Shown here piece by piece: positions 26,273 to 34,418 of a stretch of DNA of 64,000 bases. Below the pieces are notes generated by a model. That model searched no databases. It worked only from the letters and a program-made list of their open reading frames with translations, and was not told the DNA's origin. The position numbers were made by a program, and so were the translations under genes. This DNA is from an uncultured Solobacterium sp. GTDB lineage: Bacteria; Bacillota_I; Bacilli_A; Erysipelotrichales; Erysipelotrichaceae. Position 1 is the stretch's first letter, and each line of letters starts with the position of its first letter. The stretch covers positions 1 through 64,000 of the forward strand of contig CALHUY010000052.1 of assembly GCA_938039295.1 (NCBI GenBank), written 5' to 3'.

Positions 26273-27088
26273 TTAGATATTTTTTATAAATTTCTCAATC
26301 AATTGATTCACAATTTCTGGCTGGTCTGTATTGGAATTATGTCCTGCATGATCAATCCACTCTACAGACTTTCCTGTATATTTCTCATATGCCTTTAAGT
26401 AACGTATACATGAGCCTGCATGGTCTTGCTTTCCACAAATTACCATAGTTGGACATTGTGGCTCATACGGTAAATTCTTTTCTACTGCATCCGCCAAGCA
26501 TTGATATCCATGTGCAGCCAGACTAGCATATCGTTTTTTGTCACCATCATATACCTTCATCATTTTAAGCATTAACTGTTTGCCATATGTCGTCGTGGAA
26601 ACACCATCTGAACCAACTTTTAACAATGATTTCCATGGATAAATCTGATAGATAGGTCCTACAATTTTTAATAACCATAATTCAATTGCGGTATAATACC
26701 TTCTTTGTAAAGATGGGGAATCTATCATCACAAGTCCTTTCAATTTATGGGGAAATAATTCAGCGTAAATTTGTCCTAAATATCCACCCATTGATTGACC
26801 AATGATAACTGGATTTTCAATTCCTTCCTTCGCCAATATTTCATCTAGCCATTTTACTTCGGTAAATAAATCAAAGTCTAGTTCAAAAGGGTAGGATGCC
26901 GCATGTCCAGGCGCATCCCACACAAATACCCTATATTTATCTTCCATATACGCTAGTTGCTTCTCAAATAATCTATGATCTGCTGTTAATCCCGGCAAAA
27001 AGACTAGTGTATATTCTGACTTAGATACATTCTCATTTATCCAATAATGAATATTCCCAGATTTTGTTTCGTATTTTTTCTCTATCAT
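26273..27088 (-). CDS. Alpha/beta hydrolase
   Basis: A 271-residue alpha/beta hydrolase-fold protein. The nucleophile elbow is IGQSMGG with Ser99. The oxyanion-side motif is VFLPGLTADHRLF, and the catalytic His lies in DHAGHNSN near the C-terminus. No signal peptide is seen. The substrate is unknown; the family includes esterases, peptidases and lactonases. I chose the ATG at 27086-27088; an in-frame GTG directly upstream is the alternative. It follows divIC by 48 bases, but a terminator-like hairpin lies between them, so it may be only partly co-transcribed. Confidence 0.82.
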   Translation of the reverse strand: MIEKKYETKSGNIHYWINENVSKSEYTLVFLPGLTADHRLFEKQLAYMEDKYRVFVWDAPGHAASYPFELDFDLFTEVKWLDEILAKEGIENPVIIGQSMGGYLGQIYAELFPHKLKGLVMIDSPSLQRRYYTAIELWLLKIVGPIYQIYPWKSLLKVGSDGVSTTTYGKQLMLKMMKVYDGDKKRYASLAAHGYQCLADAVEKNLPYEPQCPTMVICGKQDHAGSCIRYLKAYEKYTGKSVEWIDHAGHNSNTDQPEIVNQLIEKFIKNI

Positions 27089-27124
27089 CACGATGCCTCT
27101 ATATTTTGTAAACTTGTAACTATC

Positions 27125-27160
27125 AAAAAGAATGAATCATTTATTTGACTCATTCTTTTT
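27125..27160 (-). terminator. Terminator at the end of divIC
   Basis: On the minus strand AAAGAATGAGTC and GATTCATTCTTT pair (one mismatch) across eight bases and lead into TT. It overlaps the last codons of divIC. Confidence 0.65.
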
Positions 27161-27457
27161 CTTATCCGTTTTGTCTGGTAAGAAGAAGATCTGTTCTCCA
27201 TCTTTTGAGAACATGTAGTTAGAACGTGCATAACTCTCCACATAATCTGGGTCTTGGAGCTTTGTCTTTTCTTCAACCAGTAATTCGTTTTCTTCTTGCA
27301 TTTGAGCTAACTTTTCTTTGGCTTCTGCCATCTGCTTACGTAGCTGTAGCGTTGTCATGACTTCTCTTCCAACTGCTAATAACATAGCCATCGCTAGGCC
27401 AAGTGCGATGAATGCGACGAATTTCGAATTTAGTTTCTTTTTTCTCTTCTTTGCCAT
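27137..27457 (-). CDS. divIC: Septum formation initiator DivIC
   Basis: A 106-residue bitopic division protein. It has a very basic N-terminus (AKKRKKKLNSK), one membrane helix (about 13-33) and a coiled coil (about 40-70, LRKQMAEAKEKLAQMQEENELL). The extracellular tail contains the conserved DPDYVESYARSNYMFSKDGE segment. DivIC works with FtsL and DivIB in the divisome. It follows rqcP as in B. subtilis, but without the intervening sporulation genes yabP and yabQ. A GAGGAAG ribosome binding site supports the start. Confidence 0.93.
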   Translation of the reverse strand: MAKKRKKKLNSKFVAFIALGLAMAMLLAVGREVMTTLQLRKQMAEAKEKLAQMQEENELLVEEKTKLQDPDYVESYARSNYMFSKDGEQIFFLPDKTDKKKNESNK

Positions 27458-27484
27458 GTCTTCCTCAATATAGTTTTTATAACA

Positions 27485-27766
27485 CTATTCTGTTTCTACT
27501 TCAAGTGGAGAGGCTATCTTTTCCTCTGAGATAATCTCATAGAGTTCAGATGCATCTTTCTTCTTTTTGACTTCTTCAACCGATAATACACGTACCGTAA
27601 GTTTGCGATTACCAAATGTAATCGACACAATATCACCTGCCGCAACATCATGTGCTGGCTTTACAATACGACCATTAATTTCGATACGCTGATTAACAGC
27701 TAACTCTTTAGAAACGGTTCTACGCTTAAGGATACGCGATACCTTCAAAAACTTATCAATTCTCAT
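27485..27766 (-). CDS. rqcP: S4-domain ribosome-associated quality control protein RqcP
   Basis: A 93-residue protein that is almost entirely an S4 RNA-binding domain (MRIDKFLKVSRILKRRT, then VNGRIVKPAHDVAAGDIVSI-like residues). It corresponds to B. subtilis YabO, now RqcP, which works with RqcH in adding C-terminal alanine tails to stalled nascent chains on 50S subunits. Its start overlaps the mfd stop by 11 bases, and divIC follows. The mfd-rqcP-divIC order is the conserved Bacillota arrangement. Confidence 0.9.
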   Translation of the reverse strand: MRIDKFLKVSRILKRRTVSKELAVNQRIEINGRIVKPAHDVAAGDIVSITFGNRKLTVRVLSVEEVKKKKDASELYEIISEEKIASPLEVETE

Positions 27767-30700
27767 TTCTCATGGACTCCTTTGCGGCATAAATAATCTT
27801 TATTGCCAGGGAAATATTTTGTGAATTCTTTGGTAGGATAACAATGATTGTGCCATTGGTATAGCGTAAAGTCGCATCCTTGGATATCTTTGTAATCTTT
27901 TCAAAAAGTTTTACACCATCCGCTCTTTGTGAAAAGAGTGGAGAGAATGTTAATTCTGTCTGTCCTCGAATTTCTCGGTAGTTTTCTACGATTGGTTCTT
28001 CTAGTGCGAGGTCTAATTGTTTCTTTAAGAATAATGTGCTGACTTCCTTTGGTAACTTACCATACTGGTCAATCACATCATTCTTATACGCTTCTAACAT
28101 CTTCTCATTCTTGATTGCGTCGATACGTTGATACATATCTAACTTATCAAAGTCATCTGGTGCGAACTCCTCTGGAATATAGCTTGTTGTTTGGATATTG
28201 GTCTTTGGTTTTGGTGTAAGGTCTTCTTGTTTTCGACCATCTTTCTTGGCTTGAATTGCCTCTTCTAGCATTTCAATATACATATCAATACCAACAGTAT
28301 CGATAAAGCCAGATTGGTCTGAGCCAAGAAGGTCACCAGCACCACGGATTGTTAAATCTCGCATCGCAATCTTATATCCACTACCAAGACGAGCAAACTC
28401 TTTGACTGCAGTTAATCTCTTTTGGGCAACCTCAGATAACTGTCTACGTGGAGGAATGAGTAAGTATGCATACGCCAAACGATCACTGCGTCCAACTCTT
28501 CCCTTGATCTGATAAATCTGTGCTAAGCCAAAGTCTTGGGCATTATCCACTAGAATTGTATTTACATTTGGAATATCAATTCCATTTTCAACGATTGTTG
28601 TACAGACAAGAATATCGAGTTCCTTCTCGATAAATCTCTTCATGATATCCTCAATCTCTTCTTTGCCAAGCTTGCCATGGACGATTCCAACTCTAGACTC
28701 AGGCACAAGATTTTGTATATTTCTTGCGATGTTATAGATTTGATCAATATTGTTATGAAGATAGAATACCTGTCCATTTCTGGATAGTTCTTTTTGAATT
28801 GCGTCTCGGATTAAATTCTTATCTTTTTCTACAACATAGGTTTGTACACTATAGCGGTTTAATGGGGGTGTTTCTAATAACGATAATGAACGAATACCTA
28901 CAAGCGACATCTGTAGTGTACGTGGAATTGGTGTAGCACTCAGCGATAATACATCTACCCCATTCTTGAGTTCTTTAATCTTTTCCTTATGTTCAACCCC
29001 AAAACGTTGTTCCTCATCTACCACTAATAGTCCAAGGTCTTTAAACTTTACATCCTTGGACAGTAAACGATGTGTACCGATAATAATGTCTATCTTACCT
29101 TCTTCTAGTTCCTTTAGTACTTGTTTTTGTTCGGCTGGACTAACAAAGCGGTTTAGTACTTTTACTGTAACTGGAAACTCCTGGTAACGTTTTTGGAAGG
29201 TATGGAAGTGTTGTTCTGCAAGGATGGTAGTTGGACATAGTACAGCAACCTGCTTATTATCACAAACAGCCTTAAAGGATGCTCGGATTGATACTTCTGT
29301 CTTACCAAAACCAACATCTCCACAAACTAAACGGTCCATTGGTTTATTACTTTCCATATCTTTCTTGATTTCCGCAACTGCCTTTTCTTGGTCAGGTGTT
29401 AAATCAAAGGAGAAGGAATTTTCAAACTTCTTTGTCATCTCATTATCTTTTGAAAAGGCAAAGCCAATATGTTGTTCACGATTGGCATAGAGTGTTAATA
29501 AACGTTCTGCGATATTTTCAACATTACTTTGAAGGCGTTGTTTTGTCTTCTCCCAATCACCAGAACCAAGTTTATTTAACTTTGGTACAACCCCTTCTCT
29601 TGATACAAACTTACGTACAAGACGGAATTGTTCTAATGGTACTAATAACTCAGTATTGCCACGATAGATAATCTTTAAGAAGTCTCTTTTCACTTTTTGA
29701 ATTTCACGGTTTTCAATACAGATGTATTGTCCAACACCGTATTGGGCATGGACAACATAATCACCTGGTTGAAGTTCGTCATAACCATGAATGACTTCCG
29801 CATTACGGAACTTATTCTCATATCTACCTTTGTGGTGATGGTAGGCAAAGATTTCCGCTGCTGTATATACCTTTAGATTTTTATCAACGATATAGAAACC
29901 TTGCGCAAAAGAGTTTGTATAGATATTGATACCTTCAACTGGTTCACCATCATCCGTTAAAAGATGATATGGTAGTTTCATCTCTACACATTTATCAATG
30001 ACTGTTACAACTTCTTTTTCCGATAGCGCCAAAACAACCGGCATCGGCTGATGAATCAGTAATAACTTTTGTTCAAGTGTTTCATTAGGAATATGTAATT
30101 CTTCAATGTTGACAACATTCTCTGTAAATGGATCTTCTACAACTTTCTTACCGTGCTTAGAAATACTGTGGATATCATGCCACATCGCAAACTTCGGTAA
30201 CATCTTCTCTTCTTGAACCATCTCTTGAATGTAGGTTACTGTTTCTTCATTTAATTTCTTCGCAGAGTCAAGAATGAGTTGTTCATCGGAATAGACGATC
30301 AGTGGATTTTGCATGTAATCCCAAATACCTGCTGTCTTTGACAGTAATGCCATATAGGAATACATATGTGATGCGAATACCTTTTCACGTAATGCATGTA
30401 AGTCCGATTCAATTTCGGCAGCCAAGATTGGTTTATTTTCTTTTGATAATAGTTCTTCTGATTTGGTACAGATTTCTTCAATCTGTTCATCTGTAAAGAA
30501 TACATCACCTGCCGGTATGATGGTCACTTCACCAATCTTTTCAATTGTCTTTTGTGTAGCTACATCAAAGAAACGGATGGATTCTACTTCTGTATCAAAA
30601 AACTCAATACGAATTGGTGAATCATAGTTAATGGAATATACATCGACGATACCACCTCTTGCGGCGAAGGTTAATGGTTGGTCGATATGAGCTGTCTTCT

Positions 30701-31193
30701 GATATCCACCAGACAATAATTTTTGTTTGAATGCATGCATGTCCAGCGTATCACCTGTTTTAACCGTGATACAGCGATCTTTAAAATCTTCTGGAAATGG
30801 CAGTTGTCTTAATAGTGCTGATGGACAAGTAATAACTACTTGGTTTGGATTCGATAACAGTCCTGCTAAGGTCTCTACTTTTTGTGCAGTTAATTCAGGG
30901 CTAGATGCGATAGCTTCTACACGTAATGATTCATCCGCACCAAAAAGAGCACAATCTTTTTCATCTAAGAGTGTCGCAACCCTCTCATATAAACGCTGTG
31001 CCGTATAGAGATTTTGTTTTACAACCAGAATTGGTCTTGGCTTCTTTTGGAAAGAAGTTGCAATGACTAACGCTTCTTCAATCAAAGAAGTATATGGAAT
31101 TGGGGACTTTGCGTGATCCAACAGATTTACAGCTGGATTATCCACCATTCTTTCATACAACCAATTTGGAATTTTCTGTATTGAATTTTTCAA
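27756..31193 (-). CDS. mfd: Transcription-repair coupling factor Mfd
   Basis: A 1145-residue SF2 translocase that removes stalled RNA polymerase and recruits UvrA. Visible parts are the UvrB-like N-terminal region, the RNA-polymerase-interaction domain (about 480-540, LQPGDYVVHAQYGVGQYI), the RecG-like motor with Walker A VCGDVGFGKTE, DEEQRFG, SATPIPRT and QIKGRVGRSD, and the C-terminal TRCF domain. The start codon is TTG (31191-31193), with a strong AAGGAG five bases upstream. It is the first gene after a terminator behind pth and is coupled to rqcP by overlap. Confidence 0.97.
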   Translation of the reverse strand: MKNSIQKIPNWLYERMVDNPAVNLLDHAKSPIPYTSLIEEALVIATSFQKKPRPILVVKQNLYTAQRLYERVATLLDEKDCALFGADESLRVEAIASSPELTAQKVETLAGLLSNPNQVVITCPSALLRQLPFPEDFKDRCITVKTGDTLDMHAFKQKLLSGGYQKTAHIDQPLTFAARGGIVDVYSINYDSPIRIEFFDTEVESIRFFDVATQKTIEKIGEVTIIPAGDVFFTDEQIEEICTKSEELLSKENKPILAAEIESDLHALREKVFASHMYSYMALLSKTAGIWDYMQNPLIVYSDEQLILDSAKKLNEETVTYIQEMVQEEKMLPKFAMWHDIHSISKHGKKVVEDPFTENVVNIEELHIPNETLEQKLLLIHQPMPVVLALSEKEVVTVIDKCVEMKLPYHLLTDDGEPVEGINIYTNSFAQGFYIVDKNLKVYTAAEIFAYHHHKGRYENKFRNAEVIHGYDELQPGDYVVHAQYGVGQYICIENREIQKVKRDFLKIIYRGNTELLVPLEQFRLVRKFVSREGVVPKLNKLGSGDWEKTKQRLQSNVENIAERLLTLYANREQHIGFAFSKDNEMTKKFENSFSFDLTPDQEKAVAEIKKDMESNKPMDRLVCGDVGFGKTEVSIRASFKAVCDNKQVAVLCPTTILAEQHFHTFQKRYQEFPVTVKVLNRFVSPAEQKQVLKELEEGKIDIIIGTHRLLSKDVKFKDLGLLVVDEEQRFGVEHKEKIKELKNGVDVLSLSATPIPRTLQMSLVGIRSLSLLETPPLNRYSVQTYVVEKDKNLIRDAIQKELSRNGQVFYLHNNIDQIYNIARNIQNLVPESRVGIVHGKLGKEEIEDIMKRFIEKELDILVCTTIVENGIDIPNVNTILVDNAQDFGLAQIYQIKGRVGRSDRLAYAYLLIPPRRQLSEVAQKRLTAVKEFARLGSGYKIAMRDLTIRGAGDLLGSDQSGFIDTVGIDMYIEMLEEAIQAKKDGRKQEDLTPKPKTNIQTTSYIPEEFAPDDFDKLDMYQRIDAIKNEKMLEAYKNDVIDQYGKLPKEVSTLFLKKQLDLALEEPIVENYREIRGQTELTFSPLFSQRADGVKLFEKITKISKDATLRYTNGTIIVILPKNSQNISLAIKIIYAAKESMRNEN

Positions 31194-31280
31194 GTAATCT
31201 CCTTTTTGTGTCTTCTTATTTTATCATTATTACCCTTTGAAAAACAGAAGAACACTTAATACATCTTTCTTCTAGATAAG

Positions 31281-31307
31281 AAAAATTGCCACAAATCATG
31301 GCAATTT
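31281..31307 (-). terminator. Terminator between pth and mfd
   Basis: On the minus strand AAATTGCCA and TGGCAATTT pair, followed by TTC. It lies directly after the pth stop codon, so mfd may have its own promoter. Confidence 0.75.
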
Positions 31308-31310
31308 AAC

Positions 31311-31892
31311 TTACTTTTTCTTTTCTTTGATGTTGTATTTGTTCATCACTTTCTCTAAAGGCTCATTGACCCAAGCTTCTGCCGCATCTGCTGCGATAGA
31401 GATGATACGTTCAAATTCCTCTCGTTCTGCCTTTGGGACTGGAGATAATACCCAATCAGGAACCTTTGCGTGATTTCCTGGCTCACTATGACCAACACCA
31501 ATTCGTACACGCGCAATTTGGTCTGTTCCTAGTGCATTGATAATAGACTTCATACCCTTTTGTCCACCACCAGAACCATTCTTACGAATACGTAAAGCAC
31601 CAACAGGAATATCCATATCATCGTGTAAGATTAGAATATCCTCTGGTTGTAATTTATAGAACTTCACAGCTTGTGAAATTGCACTACCTGATTCATTCAT
31701 ATATGTAAGTGGCTTCATGAGTGTTACTTGTTCACCATTGATTCTAACGCTAGCGATAAGTGCATTCCACTTTTCTGATGTAATGGAAGTTCCTAACTTT
31801 TCAGCTAGTTTATCTACGGCTAGAAATCCACTGTTATGTCTTGTCTTTTCGTATTCCTTGCCAGGGTTTCCTAAACCTGCAATTAACTTCAT
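31311..31892 (-). CDS. pth: Peptidyl-tRNA hydrolase
   Basis: A 193-residue Pth. The N-terminus MKLIAGLGNPGKEYEKTRHNSG holds the conserved Asn and the catalytic His of TRHNSG. LMKPLTYMNESG and ILILHDDMDIPVGALRIRKNGS carry the catalytic Asp and the substrate loop. The enzyme releases peptides from prematurely dropped peptidyl-tRNAs. The A of its ATG is the last base of the upstream gene's TAA stop, so translation is coupled. The pth-mfd order is conserved in Bacillota. Confidence 0.95.
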   Translation of the reverse strand: MKLIAGLGNPGKEYEKTRHNSGFLAVDKLAEKLGTSITSEKWNALIASVRINGEQVTLMKPLTYMNESGSAISQAVKFYKLQPEDILILHDDMDIPVGALRIRKNGSGGGQKGMKSIINALGTDQIARVRIGVGHSEPGNHAKVPDWVLSPVPKAEREEFERIISIAADAAEAWVNEPLEKVMNKYNIKEKKK

Positions 31893-32833
31893 TACTTGTT
31901 ATCCTTTTCTTCTAAATCCGCATCTGTTAATCTCTCTAGAACCATTGTCTCAGATAGATTTTCAGATGGTTTCTGATCTAACTTTTCAATATCACTATCT
32001 GTTAATTTTTCCAATACCATGGTTTCAGATAGATTTTCTTCAGAATGAGACTTCTTGTTTTCTACAACTTCTGTTTCAACAGCCTCTTCTGTACTGCTAT
32101 CTAAAGTAATATCTAAACTTTGAATCCATCTCTTACCAACACCTGTTTGTGCAAATTGTTCTAGCATTGGCTTTAGTTCTTCTTGTTGATCAAACTTCGC
32201 TTGGTCTTGATAAATCTTATAAAGTGTAGCATTTGCGAGATTCTTATAAATACCAATCATCGTTCTAGAATAGATATATCCTTCATAGTCACCTTCAAGT
32301 AACTTTTCAAAGAATGTCTGACCACGGTCATCTATTGAATCATAATATTTATCAAGCTGGTCTGATAATGCCTTTGCAAGTTGATTTCCTAATAATTCTT
32401 CATATGGTTGTAACTTTGCATGCATGGTTGCACGTAAATCATCTCTACCAATATGATGTAATACATTTGGAATTGCTAGATATAAATAGAAGAATGAATC
32501 TTCATTTGTGTCGATTGACTTAACACCCTTCTTATCTTCAATTAAAGAATCGATATCTAGTTCTTGTAATGTAGTATCAAATTCATGAAAGTCTTGGTGA
32601 TATGCACATCCCCAAAGTTTTAATACACGTCCTTTATTGGCAAATTCTGGATCATTTACTGTTGAAATTAATTGATCCACGCGGTTAAAGAACATCTCCT
32701 TCTCATTGATTAAGCGCACTGCATCAATAATCATCTTATTTTTTCCGTTACGCTTTGAAGATATAAACATCTTAATAATTAAATATGCCATTGCAATATA
32801 CATTGCGAATGTTACAAATCTTGCTGGGTTCAT
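31892..32833 (-). CDS. Membrane-anchored protein of unknown function with C-terminal motif repeat
   Basis: 313 residues: one N-terminal membrane segment (about 5-26), a helical cytoplasmic domain (30-245, no family recognised) and an acidic tail. The tail holds a 19-residue unit twice, at 266-284 and 291-309 (ENLSETMVLEKLTD... and ENLSETMVLERLTD...), encoded by a 75-base tandem repeat. SETMVLE, with T271 and T296, resembles phosphothreonine sites recognised by FHA domains. It is the first gene before pth, with a GGGAGGG ribosome binding site and a good promoter. A link to the FHA protein at 540-1256 is speculative. Confidence 0.85.
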   Translation of the reverse strand: MNPARFVTFAMYIAMAYLIIKMFISSKRNGKNKMIIDAVRLINEKEMFFNRVDQLISTVNDPEFANKGRVLKLWGCAYHQDFHEFDTTLQELDIDSLIEDKKGVKSIDTNEDSFFYLYLAIPNVLHHIGRDDLRATMHAKLQPYEELLGNQLAKALSDQLDKYYDSIDDRGQTFFEKLLEGDYEGYIYSRTMIGIYKNLANATLYKIYQDQAKFDQQEELKPMLEQFAQTGVGKRWIQSLDITLDSSTEEAVETEVVENKKSHSEENLSETMVLEKLTDSDIEKLDQKPSENLSETMVLERLTDADLEEKDNK

Positions 32834-32839
32834 ATTTTT

Positions 32840-32890
32840 CCCTCCCGTACTTATCTATATATTATACAGAAATATCCTAGACTTGTTCAA
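32840..32890 (-). promoter_or_regulatory. Promoter of the unknown gene-pth operon
   Basis: On the minus strand TTGAAC (32885-32890) and TATAAT (32861-32866) are 18 bp apart, followed by the ribosome binding site GGGAGGG (32840-32846). Confidence 0.7.
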
Positions 32891-32893
32891 AAT

Positions 32894-32944
32894 TTGCGAA
32901 TCATTTGTTATATGGTAAAATACCTATACATTATCTAATGTATA
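32894..32944 (+). promoter_or_regulatory. Promoter and palindrome upstream of the second VanY-like gene
   Basis: TTGCGA (32894-32899) and TAAAAT (32916-32921) are 16 bp apart. A perfect inverted repeat, TATACATTA-TC-TAATGTATA (32925-32944), sits at the expected transcription start, where a repressor or a 5' RNA hairpin could act. Confidence 0.4.
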
Positions 32945-32965
32945 CATATATAAAGGAAAAACGTT

Positions 32966-33742
32966 ATGGAAAACGAAAAGAAGATAAAAACGAAATTTCT
33001 CAGTGTTCCTACACTGCTTAAATTCTTATTACTAGTATCTGTATGCTTATTCTGCGTAGCGCTCTACGTCAATAGTCATCCAGAGTTATTAAAGAAGACA
33101 ACACCTACTCCAGAGCCTACGGCAACTGCTTCTACAGTAGAGCCAACTGCATCTGCTTTACCAGCCCATTTAACAGATCCAAACAGCGTTACAGTATTGG
33201 TTGATAAAAATCACTCCCTTTCACGTGACTTCGTTCCTGCAAATCTAGCTTCTCCGTATTTACAGAGTACTGCAGATGTAATTCAAATTCGTCAGGACGT
33301 TGGTGATGCGGCTAAATCTATGATTTCTGCTGCTGAAGCTGCTGGTATTAAACTTTATGTTACAGCTGGATACCGCTCTTATGATGAACAACAGACACTT
33401 TATGAAGACCGTGTTAGTAAGTTAGGTGAAAAAGAAGCCTCTGATACAACTGCTAAAGCAGGTTATAGTGAAAATCAGACAGGTTTAGCACTCGACTTTA
33501 CAGATACAGCGACTGGTACAAGTTCTGTAGACTTCGCAAATACACCTGCTGGTAAGTGGTTATATGAAAATGCACATAATTATGGATTTATCCTACGTTA
33601 TCCTGATAAGAAGCAGGATATTACAGGATATAGCTATATGCCATGGCATTACCGCTATGTTGGAACAGATGTTTCTAACGCAATGTATGAACAAGGTGGC
33701 GCTAATTTAACATTTGAAGAATTTTATCAGATAACAAAGTAG
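32966..33742 (+). CDS. VanY-like (M15B) membrane-anchored protein, probable pseudoenzyme, second copy
   Basis: 258 residues: an N-terminal membrane anchor (about 15-35), a Pro/Thr-rich linker (45-65) and an M15B-like domain (75-255). It is a clear paralogue of the protein at 16562-17347 (shared AGYSExQTGLA, NYGFILRYP and YMPWHYRYVG). Zinc ligands D177 and H228 are kept, but the first ligand His is N170 and the catalytic Glu of EPWH is M225. This predicts weak or no zinc-dependent carboxypeptidase activity. GYRSYDEQQ (135-143) keeps the substrate-side Arg. It may bind peptidoglycan stem peptides. A terminator follows. Confidence 0.85.
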   Translation: MENEKKIKTKFLSVPTLLKFLLLVSVCLFCVALYVNSHPELLKKTTPTPEPTATASTVEPTASALPAHLTDPNSVTVLVDKNHSLSRDFVPANLASPYLQSTADVIQIRQDVGDAAKSMISAAEAAGIKLYVTAGYRSYDEQQTLYEDRVSKLGEKEASDTTAKAGYSENQTGLALDFTDTATGTSSVDFANTPAGKWLYENAHNYGFILRYPDKKQDITGYSYMPWHYRYVGTDVSNAMYEQGGANLTFEEFYQITK

Positions 33743-33764
33743 AAAATCTCTACTTTGTTTTTTT
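33734..33764 (+). terminator. Terminator after the second VanY-like gene
   Basis: ACAAAGTAGA and TCTACTTTGT form a 10-bp stem followed by seven T; it includes the stop codon. Confidence 0.85.
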
Positions 33765-33814
33765 GTTTGTGTGTAATTTTCTATAATTCTTTTTCATCTA
33801 TTTTCATTCTAGCG

Positions 33815-33843
33815 TTGACATTTTTCACTTCAAAAAGTATTAT
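33815..33843 (+). promoter_or_regulatory. rpmH promoter
   Basis: A consensus TTGACA (33815-33820) and TATTAT (33838-33843) are 17 bp apart, about 45 bases before the rpmH start. This is one of the strongest promoters in the window, as expected for a ribosomal protein gene. Confidence 0.8.
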
Positions 33844-33887
33844 TTATGAGCATATGTTCAATATATAGTAATTTGGAGGTGGCATGA

Positions 33888-34022
33888 ATGAAGAGAACAT
33901 ACCAACCAAGCAAGAAAAAGAATAAAGCTACACACGGCTTTAGAGCCCGTATGGCTACTGTGGGTGGACGTAAAGTTATCAACAGACGTAGAGCTAAGGG
34001 AAGAAAGGTCTTATCTGCTTAA
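33888..34022 (+). CDS. rpmH: 50S ribosomal protein L34
   Basis: A 44-residue, highly basic protein: [20 protein letters not shown] at the start and the typical [12 protein letters not shown] end. L34 is a structural protein of the large ribosomal subunit. The ATG at 33888 is preceded by GGAGG at 33875-33879; an out-of-frame ATG four bases upstream is not the start. It is followed by rnpA as in nearly all bacteria, but here the operon reads towards dnaA rather than away from it. Confidence 0.97.
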   Translation: MKRTYQPSKKKNKATHGFRARMATVGGRKVINRRRAKGRKVLSA

Positions 34023-34026
34023 GAAG

Positions 34027-34046
34027 CCACCATTGGTGGTTTTTTT
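34027..34046 (+). terminator. Attenuator between rpmH and rnpA
   Basis: CCACC-ATT-GGTGG is followed by seven T. It probably reduces rnpA expression relative to the abundant L34. Confidence 0.75.
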
Positions 34047-34065
34047 CTTACTGTAGAGGTTAGAG

Positions 34066-34398
34066 ATGAAAGTAAAGAATCGAATTAAAAAAGCGGAAGA
34101 ATTTCAATCCATGATCAAAAAGGGGGCAAAGATTGTAAATCAATCCTTTGTCATCTATTACGGACAAAAAGACGATGATGAGGCACGTATTGGTATTTCT
34201 GTGTCAAAGAAGCTAGGAAATGCCGTACATCGCAATCTATATAAACGTCAGGTTCGTATGATGTGTCATGAATTAATTGATTTTAAAAACACAAATCATG
34301 ACTTGGTCTTGATTATCCGCTTTAACTATTCTTCTCTTAGCTATGAGGAGAATAAAAATAACTTGGAAAAACTATTAATAAAGGCTAAAATTAAATAG
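34066..34398 (+). CDS. rnpA: Ribonuclease P protein component
   Basis: A 110-residue basic protein that supports the RNase P RNA in tRNA 5' maturation. The family motif is ISVSKKLGNAVHRNLYKRQVR, a variant of the RNR region, and the N-terminus VKNRIKKAEEFQSMIKKG is typical. It lies between rpmH and yidC in the conserved order. The RNase P RNA gene is not in this window. Confidence 0.95.
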   Translation: MKVKNRIKKAEEFQSMIKKGAKIVNQSFVIYYGQKDDDEARIGISVSKKLGNAVHRNLYKRQVRMMCHELIDFKNTNHDLVLIIRFNYSSLSYEENKNNLEKLLIKAKIK

Positions 34399-34418
34399 TT
34401 GAAACATAAGGAGAAAAT

